From Agrocybe praecox (taxonomy: Eukaryota; Basidiomycota; Agaricomycetes; Agaricales; Agrocybaceae): 64,000 nucleotides of DNA. Numbering within the stretch: position 1 is the first letter of the stretch; every line of letters starts with the position of its first letter. Location: contig OZ024841.1 in assembly GCA_964017145.1 (NCBI GenBank), forward strand, positions 2,666,001 through 2,730,000, in the 5' to 3' direction. Below the pieces are notes generated by a model. It searched no databases. It was not told the origin of the DNA and saw only the letters and a program-made list of their open reading frames with translations. Positions 48,301 through 59,861 of the stretch are shown here, one piece after another. The position numbers and the translations under genes are program-made.

Positions 48301-51134
48301 GGATGAGGAATGTCAGGAAGATGTAATAACCTCACGAAACATACAAGAACTCACCGATGCCTCGAGAGAAACGATGGACAGGGCGGATGCTAAGATAGGA
48401 TGGGCTGAGTATCCGACTTGTCTTCCTACAGCCACATCTAACTACACGATGACAATGATATATTCAATCCTCGATGTCAAACGGTTCCATGGTTTTAGCA
48501 AATAAAAATAAAAAGAGACTCTGAGCGAACACATTTCATATTTATGATCTTATATCATGTATACGCCGATTCAGCCTGAACAACTGTTTCAATAGACGTG
48601 GTGACGAAAAGAAGCGATCAGGAAGCGACTTAATCTACGTGAAAGGGCCAGGATTAAGAATAATATACATTGAGCGATTGTTCTATGCCAGAATTAACAT
48701 GATTTGCACACCGAAAGACTTTGAATATTGAAAGGAATGTTGTACAATACGGAGCGTCAGAGACAAATGTAAGCAGGCAAGCAATGAAGATTTCCGTGCC
48801 AAAATGCACGAAATTCGATGCCGTGTTAGTTCGAAAATCGGACCTAGGCGTGTATCGAGGTCCGAGGGGGATTCTTCGACAATTCACGCAGTGGTATGAG
48901 CGTGCGTTTGCGTGAATTTCTATTCATGTTCAAACGATACGATGGACTTACCGAACGCTGAGTACCAACTGGTGACTGTATCCATAGCATACACGTCTAA
49001 CACGTCTATATTGTGCCGTTGTGATCTATGTGTAAGAAAGGAATGCCCGACTAAGTAAGCAATGGTTTTCACAACAAATTATATCGATCAGTTACCAAAC
49101 TTCCTTCCCGGCGATTCTGAGGCTCCAATGACGGGTTCATAATGGAGGCTTGCTCAGTAGGTCGCTTTATATGACTTTCTTTAAATGATCTGCCGAACTG
49201 CGCGATCCAACATACTGGTGTCAAACGAGGACGCTCGTCTTCGATCCTGAAGGTTCTTGAGTATGACCCACCCATCTGGTTCGCATACTTGGCTATCTAG
49301 TCTCGTCCGAGGTCATACTTAGGCTATCTCATGTGTCGTCTGTCGCCTCGTCTTGCTCGGCATCTGCAGATTGGTATGGCAAACCTCCTTGCGTCAGTCA
49401 CTCTCCCTTCTTGTGATTATACGCGAAACATCCGTCTCTGTATTTGGATAGCACAAGTACTATGATAGTGCTTGTCGCTTTTCTTTTCCAGAAAGAATAC
49501 TTCGCGCCGAGGCGCCTGCCAGCGTGTAGTCGGCGGGTCATTTGGGAGTACTGTTTTCTGTAAATTGAGGCAAGGGTTGGTGAGTAACATTTATGAAGGA
49601 AAGAATGACGTACAGAGGCTTCAAACATCCTCATCCTTCGGTACAACTATATCCGTTGGAGGACCTGGGGTCGACCCCAACATTTGGCTTTTGAAAAAGG
49701 GCTGAGCAGTGAGTGGAGCATAGAAGATTCGGAAGTTATTCCTGGTCGAATATCCAGGATCTCGGAATTTGAATGTGACAAGAAACGGCGTCGAAACCTG
49801 ATGCCTAAGTCCGCTCTTACAGTCCATTGAAAGGTGAAGGTAAGGGATATTAGCTGGAAAATGCTATATAAATGCATTAGTAAACTAGAAGTCCATGACG
49901 CGCAGCAAGGTATATGTGCATACCTATTCCACACGGCCTCATTCTCGTGAATTTCTCCGTCGATATGTTCCTATATGTTCTTGTGCATTTTCTTCTGCCT
50001 GCATCTCTTCCCGACTCTTCTCTGTCGATACTCTGCTTTAACACTTCGTCGAAGGATGCTACTCCTGCCTGAATGATCTCCGTGAACTTTCATCTTCGCG
50101 CCCAGTGTGGTTCAACTCACCATCAAGCAAAGTTGGGTACTCTGCGCATCTCGTGCGTCCTTCGATTGTTAATTAACGCAGTGGCATTGGTCATCTCTAC
50201 TCGCTCCTGTTCTCGTGAACGGTCAATGCCGCCCGGTAAACCATGTTCGTTGATAAGATTTATCATTCACCCCATTCTTTGCGAGCGAATGCCGCTGGAC
50301 AATCGTCCGTAGTCGTCACACAACCCATTTAGTCCGCCTCATTCCACATTAACTGAATCTCAAGCCTTGAATATTATGAACGAAATCACGCGCGTGTTAC
50401 TTTGGCTACTGCTGACTTCATGACACGATCGGTGGTGGTAACAGAATGAGTGGCAGGTGGGTGCTGCCTGTTCAACTTTGTTGCATACCTCTTCATTGTA
50501 TCCCAGATTCCTACATTTTCCAAAATTTCATACGGACGTAGATCTGGTGTTGAATATGCTAGGATGCAGGGCGAGCAAAGCAGGCTACATAACTCACCAC
50601 CTCTGGTGCAAACTCCCGTGCATCACCAGCGCCTTGAACTTCGAGACGCCATACCACCGATACTTTCCCGGTCTCGCTGGTAGACTTAGTTATTCATGCA
50701 TTCCGCCCATCACCTATACAGTGGTTCCTAGTCTGATATTTTATTTTATTTTTACACGGAGGCGGCAAACATCAGAGTCAATGATCGCTTGAACGGCGGT
50801 CCATGCTTTGAGTATGGTAAAACATCTCGGTGGGCATTATCTTTGTGGGCTTGTGTGCGAAGGTACAGAAACCTGACCCGCGTTCGGTCTGAAGGAACAA
50901 TCATCTCCATTGCGTAAGCGTCTAATAGCGCGAAAGTTTTGTTCCAGATTGTTCACCGACGGTGGTAGTGGTGGAAGGGACAAAGTACGGAACATGTAGC
51001 CAAATTCGGAAAGGCAAAGGTCACTTAACTGTCACGAGTCACGACTCACCGAGGTGTTGTTACTCGCGTTCATCGCCGCAATCGATCCTTGTCTCTTTCA
51101 CTTTCGTTGCTCGATCCAAAGTATCTCTTACACA
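45365..51134. other. Long stretch without assignable genes
   Basis: Many short frames on both strands, none matching a family I know. The most exon-like pieces are on the minus strand: 49,621-49,860 (VSTPFLVTFKFRDPGYSTRN) and a block near 48,955-49,030 (NIDVLDVYAMDTVTSWYSAF) followed by a GTAAGT donor. They may belong to one decayed or intron-rich gene. No terminal repeats or long direct repeats were noticed. Confidence 0.3.
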
Positions 51135-54100
51135 ATGTCTGCAGCAGCGATCTCTCGTGAACGTTACGCACAAATTCGCCGGAACTTTCGCCGCTTCCGT
51201 ATTCTCATTATCGGCCGACGCAACTCGGGCAAAACGACTGTCCTGCAGAGAGTTTGCAACACCACTGAGAAGCCAGCGATAATAAACAAGAAGGGAAAGC
51301 AGGTGAGCATACATCATGTTTGCGCATTTCATATTTCTCACTGCTTGGGTCTAGATGACGCCGGACGATGACGTCTTTGCGCCAACAATTGAGGTCAGTC
51401 TTATCTGTGTGCCCCACGTAGATCTGGGCTGAATTGATATCTCAGCGAGGAATACACGAGATTGACGACGAGATTGTCTTTGTAGACAACGATAAATTCG
51501 TGTTTCATGACTCTCGGGGATTCGAAAGTGGTCAAGTGGATGAGCTAAAAATAGTACAGGATTTTATCAATAGATGTTCGCAAGAAGTGGAGTTGGATGA
51601 CCAATTACATGCCATCTGGTACTGTACTTGCAGTGTTTCAAGATTAACAATCTCATTACTATTGAAACTAGGTATTGCATTCCGGTTGATAATGCAAGGC
51701 CCATAACACATGCAGAGAAACAGTTTTTCTCAGAATGTGGAACAGGAAAGGGTGAGCCTGGGGTATTGAAATATATAATATATTTCTTTCTGACTGTACA
51801 TAGTTCCTGTTGTTGTAATTTTCACCAAGATGCATGTTAAAGATGCAGAAGAGTGGGAAAAGGACAATAACAAGTCTGATGATCAGCTGCGAATTTCTGC
51901 AATTGAGCAGGTACAGATGGGTGCATGGGCAGAGTTGCAGAAATTAAAGTATCCTCCATCATCAGCAGTCTACCTGGGAGGTAATGTCTGTTTATGCAAA
52001 CAGTATCTTTTGTATATATGGCTAAATGATGGAATTGATAGAAATTATATCAAAGAATATCAAATGTGATGGTCTCATACAACTCACCTTGAATTCTCTG
52101 GATGATGAGAATCTACGTCTTCTATTGGTCTTAACACAGCAGGCAAATTTGGAGCAATGTATGAAGAAGGCATTTGACAGGTATTGATCTTTAGATTTGA
52201 GAATATTTAACATGCATAGAACATAGCACTGAAATGGTATTTAATAGCTATGCAATGCATGGCCTATCAAGTGATATAGATTTGGCAAAAACACTTGAAT
52301 ATTTTTCTTACACATGGGTATGTCTTTTATTGAATTTTTTAGAAATAAACTTGTATATTAATTATATATTTGGAGGATTTTTGGGAGGTAAACATGCTTG
52401 ATATATTTAAATTTGGTATCTGGCTAATAAATTTTCTCCTTTTTATATCTTCTTGATAGCATGTGTGTAACATTCATTCTCATTTCAAGTGTTTCTGCAG
52501 CATCTTATTCCTGTTGTCCATGTCTCCTTGATAGTGTGTGCGTGACATTCATTCTCCTTTCAAGTGTTTCTGCAGCATCTTATTCCTGCTGTCTATGTCA
52601 CCTTGATAGCGTGTGCGTGACATTCATTCCTCTTTGTGTTTCTGCAGCATCTTATTCCTGCTGTCTATGTCATCTTGATAGCTTGTGTGTGACATTCATT
52701 CTCCTTTGTGTTTCTGCAGCATCTTATTCCTCCTGTCTATATCTCCTTGATAGCTTGTGCGTGATATTTGTTCTCATTTGTGTTTCTGCAGCATCTTATT
52801 CTTCCTGTCTATATCTCCTTGATAGCTTGTGTGTGACATTCGTTCTCCTTTCCATTTCTGCAGCATCTTATTCCTCCTGTTTATGTCTCCTTGATAGGGT
52901 GTGCGTGATATTCATTCTCTTTTGCATTTCTGCAGCATCTTATTCCTCCTGTCTATATCTCCTTGATAGCATGTGTGTGACATTCATTCCACTTTGTGTT
53001 TCTTCAGCATCTTGATTCTTATTCCTCCTGTCTATTTCACCTTGATAGCGTGTGTGTGACATTCATTCTCCTTTGTGTTTCTGCAGTATCTTATTCCTCC
53101 TGTCTATGTCACCTTGATAGGGTGTACGTGACATTTATTCTCCTTTGGATTTCTGCAGTATCTTATTCCTCCTGTCTATATCTCCTTGATAGCTTGTATG
53201 TAATATTTATTCTCCTTTGTGTTTCTGCAGCATCTTATTCCTGCTGTCTATGTCACCTTGATAGTGTGTGCGTGACATTCATTCTTCTTTGTGTTTCTGC
53301 AGCATCTTATTTCTCCTGTCTATATCTCCTTGATAGCTCGTGTGTGATATTTGTTCTTGTTTGTGTCTTTGCAGCATCTTATTCCTCCCGTCTATATATC
53401 CTTGATAGCATGTGTGTGACATTCATTCTATTTTGTATTTCTGCAGCATCTTATTCCTTCTGTCTATGTCTCCTTGATAGGGTGTGCGTGACATTCATTC
53501 TCCTTTGTGTTTCTGCAGCATCTTATTCCTTCTGTCTATGTCCCCTTGATAGGCTGTGCGTGACATTCATTCTCCTTTGTGTTTCTGCAGCATCTTATTC
53601 CTTCTGTCTATGTCCCCTTGATAGGATGTGTGTAGTATTGATTCTTCTTTGCCTCTCTGCAGCATCTTATTGCTGCTGGCTGCCATTCTTTTAACAGAGT
53701 GTATGCCCAATTTATTACTTCTCATCTCTTATTGAAGCTTACATTCTATATTTGCCTCTTAAGCAACAACTGGCAACTAATATCCAACTTCTTGCCAAAC
53801 TCAAAGTAATCTTTCAAATTGTGTTAAAATGTTAAACTCATTTCATTCATTTTTGTTAACATTAGTTCCATAGTCTATTTGGCTTGGATAAAGAGAAATC
53901 ACTGTGCTCAGCTATATGTTTGCTTCCATCCCCTTGAATGTTTATATACAATCTGACATATTCTTTTAGGCTTTATATTATGCTTTGAACACATTTTTTA
54001 TTTATTCAATACAAACTATGAAATTCCACTGTCTACTTACTTTTCACACACCTTAGGGCTTTATGAACAAAAAGTTCACTCACAAATATTGGATGCTGTT

Positions 54101-54719
54101 TCACTTGCATTATCATCACAATGTAGTCAGTCATTTAATTGTTTTTAAGCTTCTATCTTGTATTTAATCAGGTTCATTTTCAGCACAACAGAAATCTGAA
54201 AATGTGGTCCAAAATGAGATATCTACTAGCAATTTGGCCATGCCAGCAGTAATTAAAACACAAGTATTGGAGGGGAAAAGAGGCAAGGCAAAGAAATTGA
54301 AACACATGATAGGGCAGTTGCTCAAGCCACATTGTGTGTGAATTTATTTTATTTTTAAATATCATTTTGGCATTGATTTCATGTCTTTTTTTATAAGCCA
54401 AACCAAAGCTTAATTTAGCAGAGCAATTGACTCCCCTCCCTGAGTCCTTACCAGCTGGAAATGTCCAGCAAAGCATTATTACTATTTTTTCAGAGTCCAA
54501 CCAAGAGGCCACTAATGCACCTGAATCAAGTGCAAGTTCTGGGGCATTGAAAGATGCTATATGGAAAATCATAGTAGACCATTGCCTCTGTATGTCTTTT
54601 TCCTACATATTTATATAGCCAATCACTTACACTTTTTTATAGCTCTGGACAATCTTGCAGAAGAAATACAAGAAGCCAAGGCTCTTGCTGCTGCTAAAAA
54701 AAGAAGCAAACAAGACTGA
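51135..54719 (+). CDS. P-loop GTPase of the AIG1/TOC-like (MMR_HSR1) type
   Basis: Seven exons join in frame (51135-51302, 51355-51393, 51446-51618, 51672-51751, 51804-51980, 52042-52180, 52248-52317), giving 282 codons. The G motifs are clear: G1 GRRNSGKT, G3 DSRGFE and G4 FTKMH. Three 3' exons (54184-54333, 54398-54589, 54643-54719) read on to KKRSKQD and a stop, with lysine-rich and alanine-rich ends. Exon 7 ends in phase 0 while 54,184 needs phase 1, so at least one exon between 52,318 and 54,183 is not identified. That interval is far longer than the other introns (about 50-65 bp) and is filled by a 72-bp tandem repeat. Exon 1 is GC-rich; later exons are AT-rich. The family is common in multiple copies in mushroom genomes; its function is unknown. 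I see no premature stop in the exons read. Confidence 0.75.
52430..53690. repeat. 72-bp tandem repeat, about 17 units, inside the GTPase gene
   Basis: Units begin at GCATCTTATTCCT near 52,499, 52,575, 52,647, 52,719 and so on every 72 bp to about 53,661, with one longer unit near 53,010 that shifts frame. Each unit contains TTGTGTTTCTGCAG, a pyrimidine tract ending in CAG that looks like a splice acceptor, and CCTTGATAG. Since 72 is divisible by three, one plus-strand frame stays open through most units with a 24-residue repeat (core CVTFILLCVSAASYSSCLYL). I treat this as an expanded intron rather than coding DNA. Confidence 0.9.
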
Positions 54720-55110
54720 CTAAAAACCAACATCAGACAAATGACCAAAAAGAAAAAACAACAACAATTCCAGTGATATGATAGTGTGCCTTTGTGAATT
54801 GAAATTTTTTCAATGTCTTTGACTCTTCTCAATATTGATTCAGAAAAACAAAAACAAAAACAAAGTGATCCCAGACATAATATATAAAACACATATAACT
54901 TGAAGTTGAATAAATTGTAACATCACCTGCAACCAATCCACAGATCTGAATTCTTAACAGCAACAGACAAATGATTCCTGAGCGTTGATTATCAATTCAA
55001 AGATTGAGCAAAGGGATGCCAATATATGCACAGCACACATCTACATAAACTGCACATTACAATTATGCATAACTTACATCCAACCAGAGAAATGAGGTGT
55101 AAGAGGTCCT
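54720..55110. other. 3' flank of the GTPase gene
   Basis: AT-rich, no gene recognised. The 54,623-54,892 minus-strand frame is antisense to the last GTPase exon and not supported. Confidence 0.4.
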
Positions 55111-55565
55111 TTATGGATAAGAAGAATGACTTAGGCAAGGGATTGACTTGGATTGTAGAATTGACTGGTCAACATAGATAAGGGGGTTGGTCAACTGACT
55201 TTGCCTGGAGTATAAGGTTGGCTGCTGAACTTGGGTAAGGGGGTTGACTTGGGTGGTAGAATAGGATGATCAACTTGGGTAAGGGGGTTGGTCAACCAAC
55301 TTTGACTTGGATATGAGGTTGGCTGCTAGACTTAGGTAAGGGTGTTGACTTGAGCGGTAGGGTTGGCTGGTTGACTTGGATGAGCGGTTGTCAACTGACT
55401 TTAACTTGGGTAAGGGGTTTAACTTGAGTGATAGAATTGGCTGATGGGGTCAGTCAACCAACTTTGACTTGGGTAAGGGGTTTGACTTGAGTGGTAGGAT
55501 GACTGACTGACTCGAGTAAGAGGGTTGGTCAATCAACTTTGACTTGAGTATAAGGATTAACTTTT
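55110..55565. repeat. GGTAAGGG/GACTTG-rich minisatellite
   Basis: Irregular tandem units built on GACTTGGGTAAGGGGGTTG and GGTCAACCAACTTTGACTTG, repeated about eight to ten times with variable spacing. Confidence 0.8.
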
Positions 55566-55855
55566 TGGTAGGAGAGCTATGTTTCTAATATACTGATGTC
55601 ATTCATCATAATTGATTGAACATGAACAAACCTGAAATTGCATAAGAGATCAATTGTTTATTTTTACATTTCAATATTTCCTTTTTCATATTTCTCCATT
55701 TTAATTTACCATCACAACCCTATCGCAACAAATAAGGCACCAATTCTTCCAAAAATCTATTCATTCCAGGCCCAAGTCATAAAACTGTCACCATGATCCA
55801 CGGCAATTCATTCTTTCCTCTCAACATTCATCATCTTATGCATTCAATTCTGAAA

Positions 55856-56338
55856 ATGTCTTCCCCTTCTGTCCAATCCTTTGTTCAACAGTCCAAGGAT
55901 GTCGCCAATTCTTCCGGACGTCGAAAAATCAATAAAGTGTCAATATATCCATTTATTCAAATTGCCGGAGTTTTTGATGCAAACAAAAATTGCGAATATT
56001 GGCTAGCGACACATTATACAGAGGATCACATTTTTCAAGAAGGAGACACCATTAGTTTTACGTACAGAATTCAGCCAGACAACACATCAAAAATCATTCG
56101 CCTCGAGAAAATCGTGCATTATGAACGAGAAATTATAGTTTTTGCAGTAACAACCACCAAGAAATCAGCGCCAGCATTATTCACAAGACCCCATATTGCT
56201 ATCCCACGATCACAAGTGTCCCTCAGCATCATGCAGAAGATAAGATATGCCTATGCTTACATCACACAACAACACAGCATATTCACCACTTATCTAAATC
56301 CGTCACATCCCATCTACTCCATCAAAAGTCTTCAATGA
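55856..56338 (+). CDS. Unrecognised protein, plus-strand copy of an inverted pair
   Basis: A 160-codon frame from ATG 55,856 (MSSPSVQSFVQQSKDVANSS) through YPFIQIAGVFDANKNCEYWL and THYTEDHIFQEGDTISFTYR to a stop at 56,336. No known family is recognised; an OB-like or single-domain beta fold would fit the alternating pattern but this is a guess. A paralogue lies inverted at 59,862-61,443. Two in-frame upstream ATGs (55,793 and 55,838) are ACG and ACA in that paralogue, so 55,856 is the better start. Compared with the paralogue, this copy lacks the end of exon 1, the intron and the start of exon 2: NSSG passes straight to RRKINKVS. It may be a truncated copy or a variant without the intron. Confidence 0.5.
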   Translation: MSSPSVQSFVQQSKDVANSSGRRKINKVSIYPFIQIAGVFDANKNCEYWLATHYTEDHIFQEGDTISFTYRIQPDNTSKIIRLEKIVHYEREIIVFAVTTTKKSAPALFTRPHIAIPRSQVSLSIMQKIRYAYAYITQQHSIFTTYLNPSHPIYSIKSLQ

Positions 56339-57685
56339 CATCATGCAAAGCCTAGGCCATCAAGTGGCTGTGCAACCATCATTCCAAACACATGATCCGA
56401 TGTCACATGCCTATCACAAGTCACCATGAGTCACAGGAACTGATGCATCAACAACGAGGCTATGCTAAGGTTGCATCTGCCAAATATAGCAATCTATCTG
56501 CTGGAAATAGCTTGATTCCTTCCATCTGTCGATTTCAGTAATTGTCAAGTCAACTATGCTCGATTTATCATTCATGAAGATGTGCTTGGTCATTCTTTGC
56601 TGCGCATTAGTCAACTTTTTTTATTTATTACTCATTCTTATTCATTTCTTACTCATTTCATCGATCAATGGACAGTTTTCTCCTTCTTTTCCATCATTTC
56701 AACCCATTCCTTTGTCATTCCTGACTCACTCGCTCAGTCAACCTATTCATTCTACCCCTTATTCTTTGTAATTTGTTTCAAGCTTACTTACCATCAATTA
56801 CTCATGTCTTGCAGGATTTGTAGTATAAAAGCTAGTTGAATCCTGTAAAGTAGAGGACAAGAAGTACACCCCTATCATAGGACAATTGTACTAATTCAAA
56901 CAGCTATTTTTCAGTTCAGTATTCGTTCAGTCAATCCTCAGTCTCGGCAGTCAATTCTATAGCTTGGAAAATGTTCCAAGCATCGATTATTCTCTTCTTT
57001 TTTGACATTTACTCTGATTTCAAAGTGGAATACGTTCACTTTGATTTCTACTCTCTTATTCAATCTCACACTTTTGTCTAGGACAAAAGCTCATCACAAA
57101 CCCTTAAACCTATACACTAACAAACCATTCCTAGGAACGAAGTAACTTTATTCCCACCCCTGAACTCACAGGGAGAGAGTTGTCTTATCTAGGTATAGCC
57201 CACTCTTTCTCTGGATTTTATTGTTGGTTGTGTTTTGTGTGGTTGGCAAAGCATAAATCACCGACAGAAAAATCGTCTTTCACCGGTACTGGCACATCAA
57301 GAAAAAGAACATGTGATTTATATTGTCCTATATATCTTTAGATCAACCTATATAGCGTTAAGAGGTGTTGGGACCAAAAATGATGTAACACTAGTCAATT
57401 CTCCCAGGTATCATTGGGAGAAAGGTGTCCTGTAGACCAATGAGTTAATGTGTGTTAACTCGCATTAAATTCAGCTAATTCAAACTAATTCAGGCAAATT
57501 TCTATCAAATACATGTATAATTCTGGTAATCTCGTTAGCATAGTTTCATATTCTGTCATAATTCTCATATAATTCTAGCAAAATATCTTTCAATTCTAGA
57601 GGGACACTCTCAAAAATGCATAAAAACCAATTTATTCATATCTAAAATAATACATGCATTTTATATACTTATTAAAGCTAAATAA
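56339..57685. other. AT-rich stretch with no assigned gene
   Basis: A TATAAAAG lies near 56,824 and AT-rich low-complexity DNA follows. Nothing else could be named. Confidence 0.3.
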
Positions 57686-57689
57686 GGGG

Positions 57690-57960
57690 CATAGGAGGGT
57701 GTAGAGAAAAGGTGTAAGAGAAGAAAAGAGGGGACAGAGGGAAGGGGCAGAGAAGAGAGAAGGGACAAGAGGGGGAAAGGTGGATGAAGAAGAGAGACAG
57801 GGCAGACAGAGTAAGGAGGTGGTTTTAATTGAAGAAAATGAGAGGAAGGGAATATGGAAAGGGGAGGACAGAGGGAAGAGGAGATGGGAGGGGATAGGGC
57901 AGAGAAGTGGGTGGGGAGGGAGAAGAGGATAGGAGAAGAGGGACAGAGGGGCCCAGCCTG
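57690..57960. repeat. Purine-rich tract (plus strand)
   Basis: About 270 bp made almost wholly of A and G, with recurring GAGGGGACAGAGGGAAG-like pieces. Open frames across it are compositional. Confidence 0.85.
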
Positions 57961-58029
57961 TGGACAGCGGCAATGAGTGGGAAAACAGAGTGGACAGGGT
58001 ACTTACCTCGTTGTCGCCTTAAACGCTCT

Positions 58030-58530
58030 GCCTCTCACATTGCTATGTCACGTCCTTGCCCCCAATGCCGCTGCCTTGTGTTCGTCAGCTCGTTCACCAT
58101 CATGGTTAGCGGGGTCATTGGCGTTGGTGTGTCGTCATTGTGCGTGTCGTTGTCACCGTTGCTCATGTCATTGTCGGTGTGGTGTCGTCATTGACGTGGC
58201 ATTGCTGTCATTGTTGGTGTATCATCATTGTGCGTGTCATTGTCGCTGTCACTCATGTCGTTGTCAGTGTGATTGATGTGGCGTTGCTGTCATTGTTGTT
58301 GAGTCATTGTTGTCATTGTTGTCACTGTCATATTGTTGTCGTGGACATTGGCATTGTTAAGTCGTTGTTGCTGACGTGCATCGTCAGCATCATTGTCATG
58401 TTGTTGTTGGCGTAGTTGTCGCTGACATGTGTGTTGTTGTTGGCATTGTCTTTGCTGACCTGTTGTTGTCACTGTGTTGTCATTGTTGTGTTGTTGTTGT
58501 TGGTGTCGCGGCATGGTGGGGGTGAAATGT
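58030..58530. repeat. Low-complexity GTT/CATTGTTGTC-rich block
   Basis: Imperfect repeats of CATTGTTGTC, GTCATTG and GTTGTTG. Histidine/cysteine/valine-rich or glutamine-rich frames on either strand arise from this composition and are not called as genes. Confidence 0.85.
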
Positions 58531-58780
58531 GGTAGTGGTGGACAGTGGGTGGTGGTAGTGGTTAGGAAAAAAGGAAACACTGATGATGTGGCTAGCGCAG
58601 CAGGTTGTGGCTGTACTGGCAATTTCCGAAGCAGCTTGGAGATCTCTTTTGGGAATTTGACAAAAATTGTCATTTGTGTGTTACATGGACCTCCAAAAAT
58701 TATGAAAAATCACGATAATTCCTAAAATATTCAAAATATATTTATCAAACATAAAATATGATGTAGTATGTTACAGTTTT

Positions 58781-59179
58781 GGCACAACAAAATAAAGGCG
58801 GAATTTCAATTGAATCAAAAGATATGTGTGGGGCAGTACAAGAGAGGGGGAGGATGAGAGAGTGATGTGCAGGGAATTTAGTTCTGGTACCCCTGTTATT
58901 AAATTTGGTACATCATTTATCATATAAAGTGATAGCATACTGGTCAAATTAGGAGGTAGGTGGTTATGTTCTACTTAAGTTATTTGATGTTCTATGATTT
59001 ATTGGAAAAACATATTGATTTGACCAGTATGCTATCACTTTATATGATATACCAAATTTAATAACAGGGGTACCAGAACTAAATTCCCTACACATCACTC
59101 TCTCATCCTCCCCCTCTCTTGTACTGCCCCACACATATCTTTTGATTCAATTGAAATTCCGCCTTTATTTTGTTGTGGC
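58781..59179. repeat. Long near-perfect inverted repeat (hairpin or foldback element)
   Basis: Left arm 58,781-58,949 and right arm 59,018-59,179 are reverse complements over about 162 bp, with one 7-bp difference and a few single mismatches. The spacer is 68 bp. Outer ends read GGCACAACAAAATAAAGG and, inverted, GCCACAACAAAATAAAGG. No clear target duplication was found. No coding frame lies within. Confidence 0.93.
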
Positions 59180-59549
59180 ATCATCTTAAATGATTTTGAA
59201 TACTATCGTGTACAATATCTCGCACAGGTGTGAAGAATTCATTTTGCCAGATCATTTCTGATCGCATTTTCCTCCTCCCCATGCTATACTCATTAGCTGT
59301 ATCTTTGGAAAAGCTTGAGATATCTGTAAGATTTTTTGAGGGTTTTTTACTATCATATAAAAGAGGCTAAATATGCAAGGACAGGCAAAATGGTTCGCAT
59401 TTGACGTCATAACAAGCCAAACAATATATAGTCCATACCAGGATATAGCAAAATATAGGTTTTGCAGTGGTGGTATGGTTACCAAATAGTGCCCAAAAAG
59501 ACAGGTAAGTAGACCAGAAAAATACCCACTATGTGTAGCAAATTTTGGT

Positions 59550-59830
59550 CACTAATCAGTTTTGATGTCCTTGACTAAACTTAGTACACTTAAAGCATAT
59601 CAAAGAGGCCCAAAGAGAGCTGAATCCAAGAAGCATTTTCCTGATGCAATTTTTGTTCTTTACAAGTCATTGAAAGATATCTAATTCCAGCTAATTCATA
59701 TAAAAGCATGCTAAGCAGTGCTAAATCAGTTTTGATGTCCTTGACTAAACTTAATTAATTCAATGTGTATCAAAGAGATCTAAATATAGCTAATTCCAAA
59801 AGGCATTTTCCTGATGGATGAGATGCAACA
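59550..59830. repeat. Two direct copies of a 90-bp sequence
   Basis: AATCAGTTTTGATGTCCTTG starts a block near 59,556 and again near 59,725; both run to a CATTTTCCTGATG end. Spacing is about 170 bp. Confidence 0.8.
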
Positions 59831-59861
59831 GATTTAGATTAGTGGTGAATATGCTGTGCCA

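Noticed and set aside
52461..53694. Two long open frames across the 72-bp array (Cys- and hydrophobic-rich 24-residue repeats)
   Set aside because: The frame is open because the unit is 72 bp and free of stops; there is no ATG context, the array lies within an intron-like span between GTPase exons, and the repeat carries splice-like motifs. Kept as a finding, not as a gene.
56820..57430. Possible LTR (TATAAAAG, then a downstream conserved-looking end and a following PBS-like site)
   Set aside because: No second LTR copy, no TG..CA ends with target duplication and no polyprotein nearby were found.
57632..57973. Proline/serine/leucine-rich minus-strand frame
   Set aside because: Caused by the purine-rich tract on the plus strand; no domain and no conserved ends.
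58290..58673. Glutamine/asparagine-rich minus-strand frame, prion-like at first sight
   Set aside because: Translation of the CATTGTTGTC low-complexity block; other frames of the same DNA are equally open, so composition explains it.
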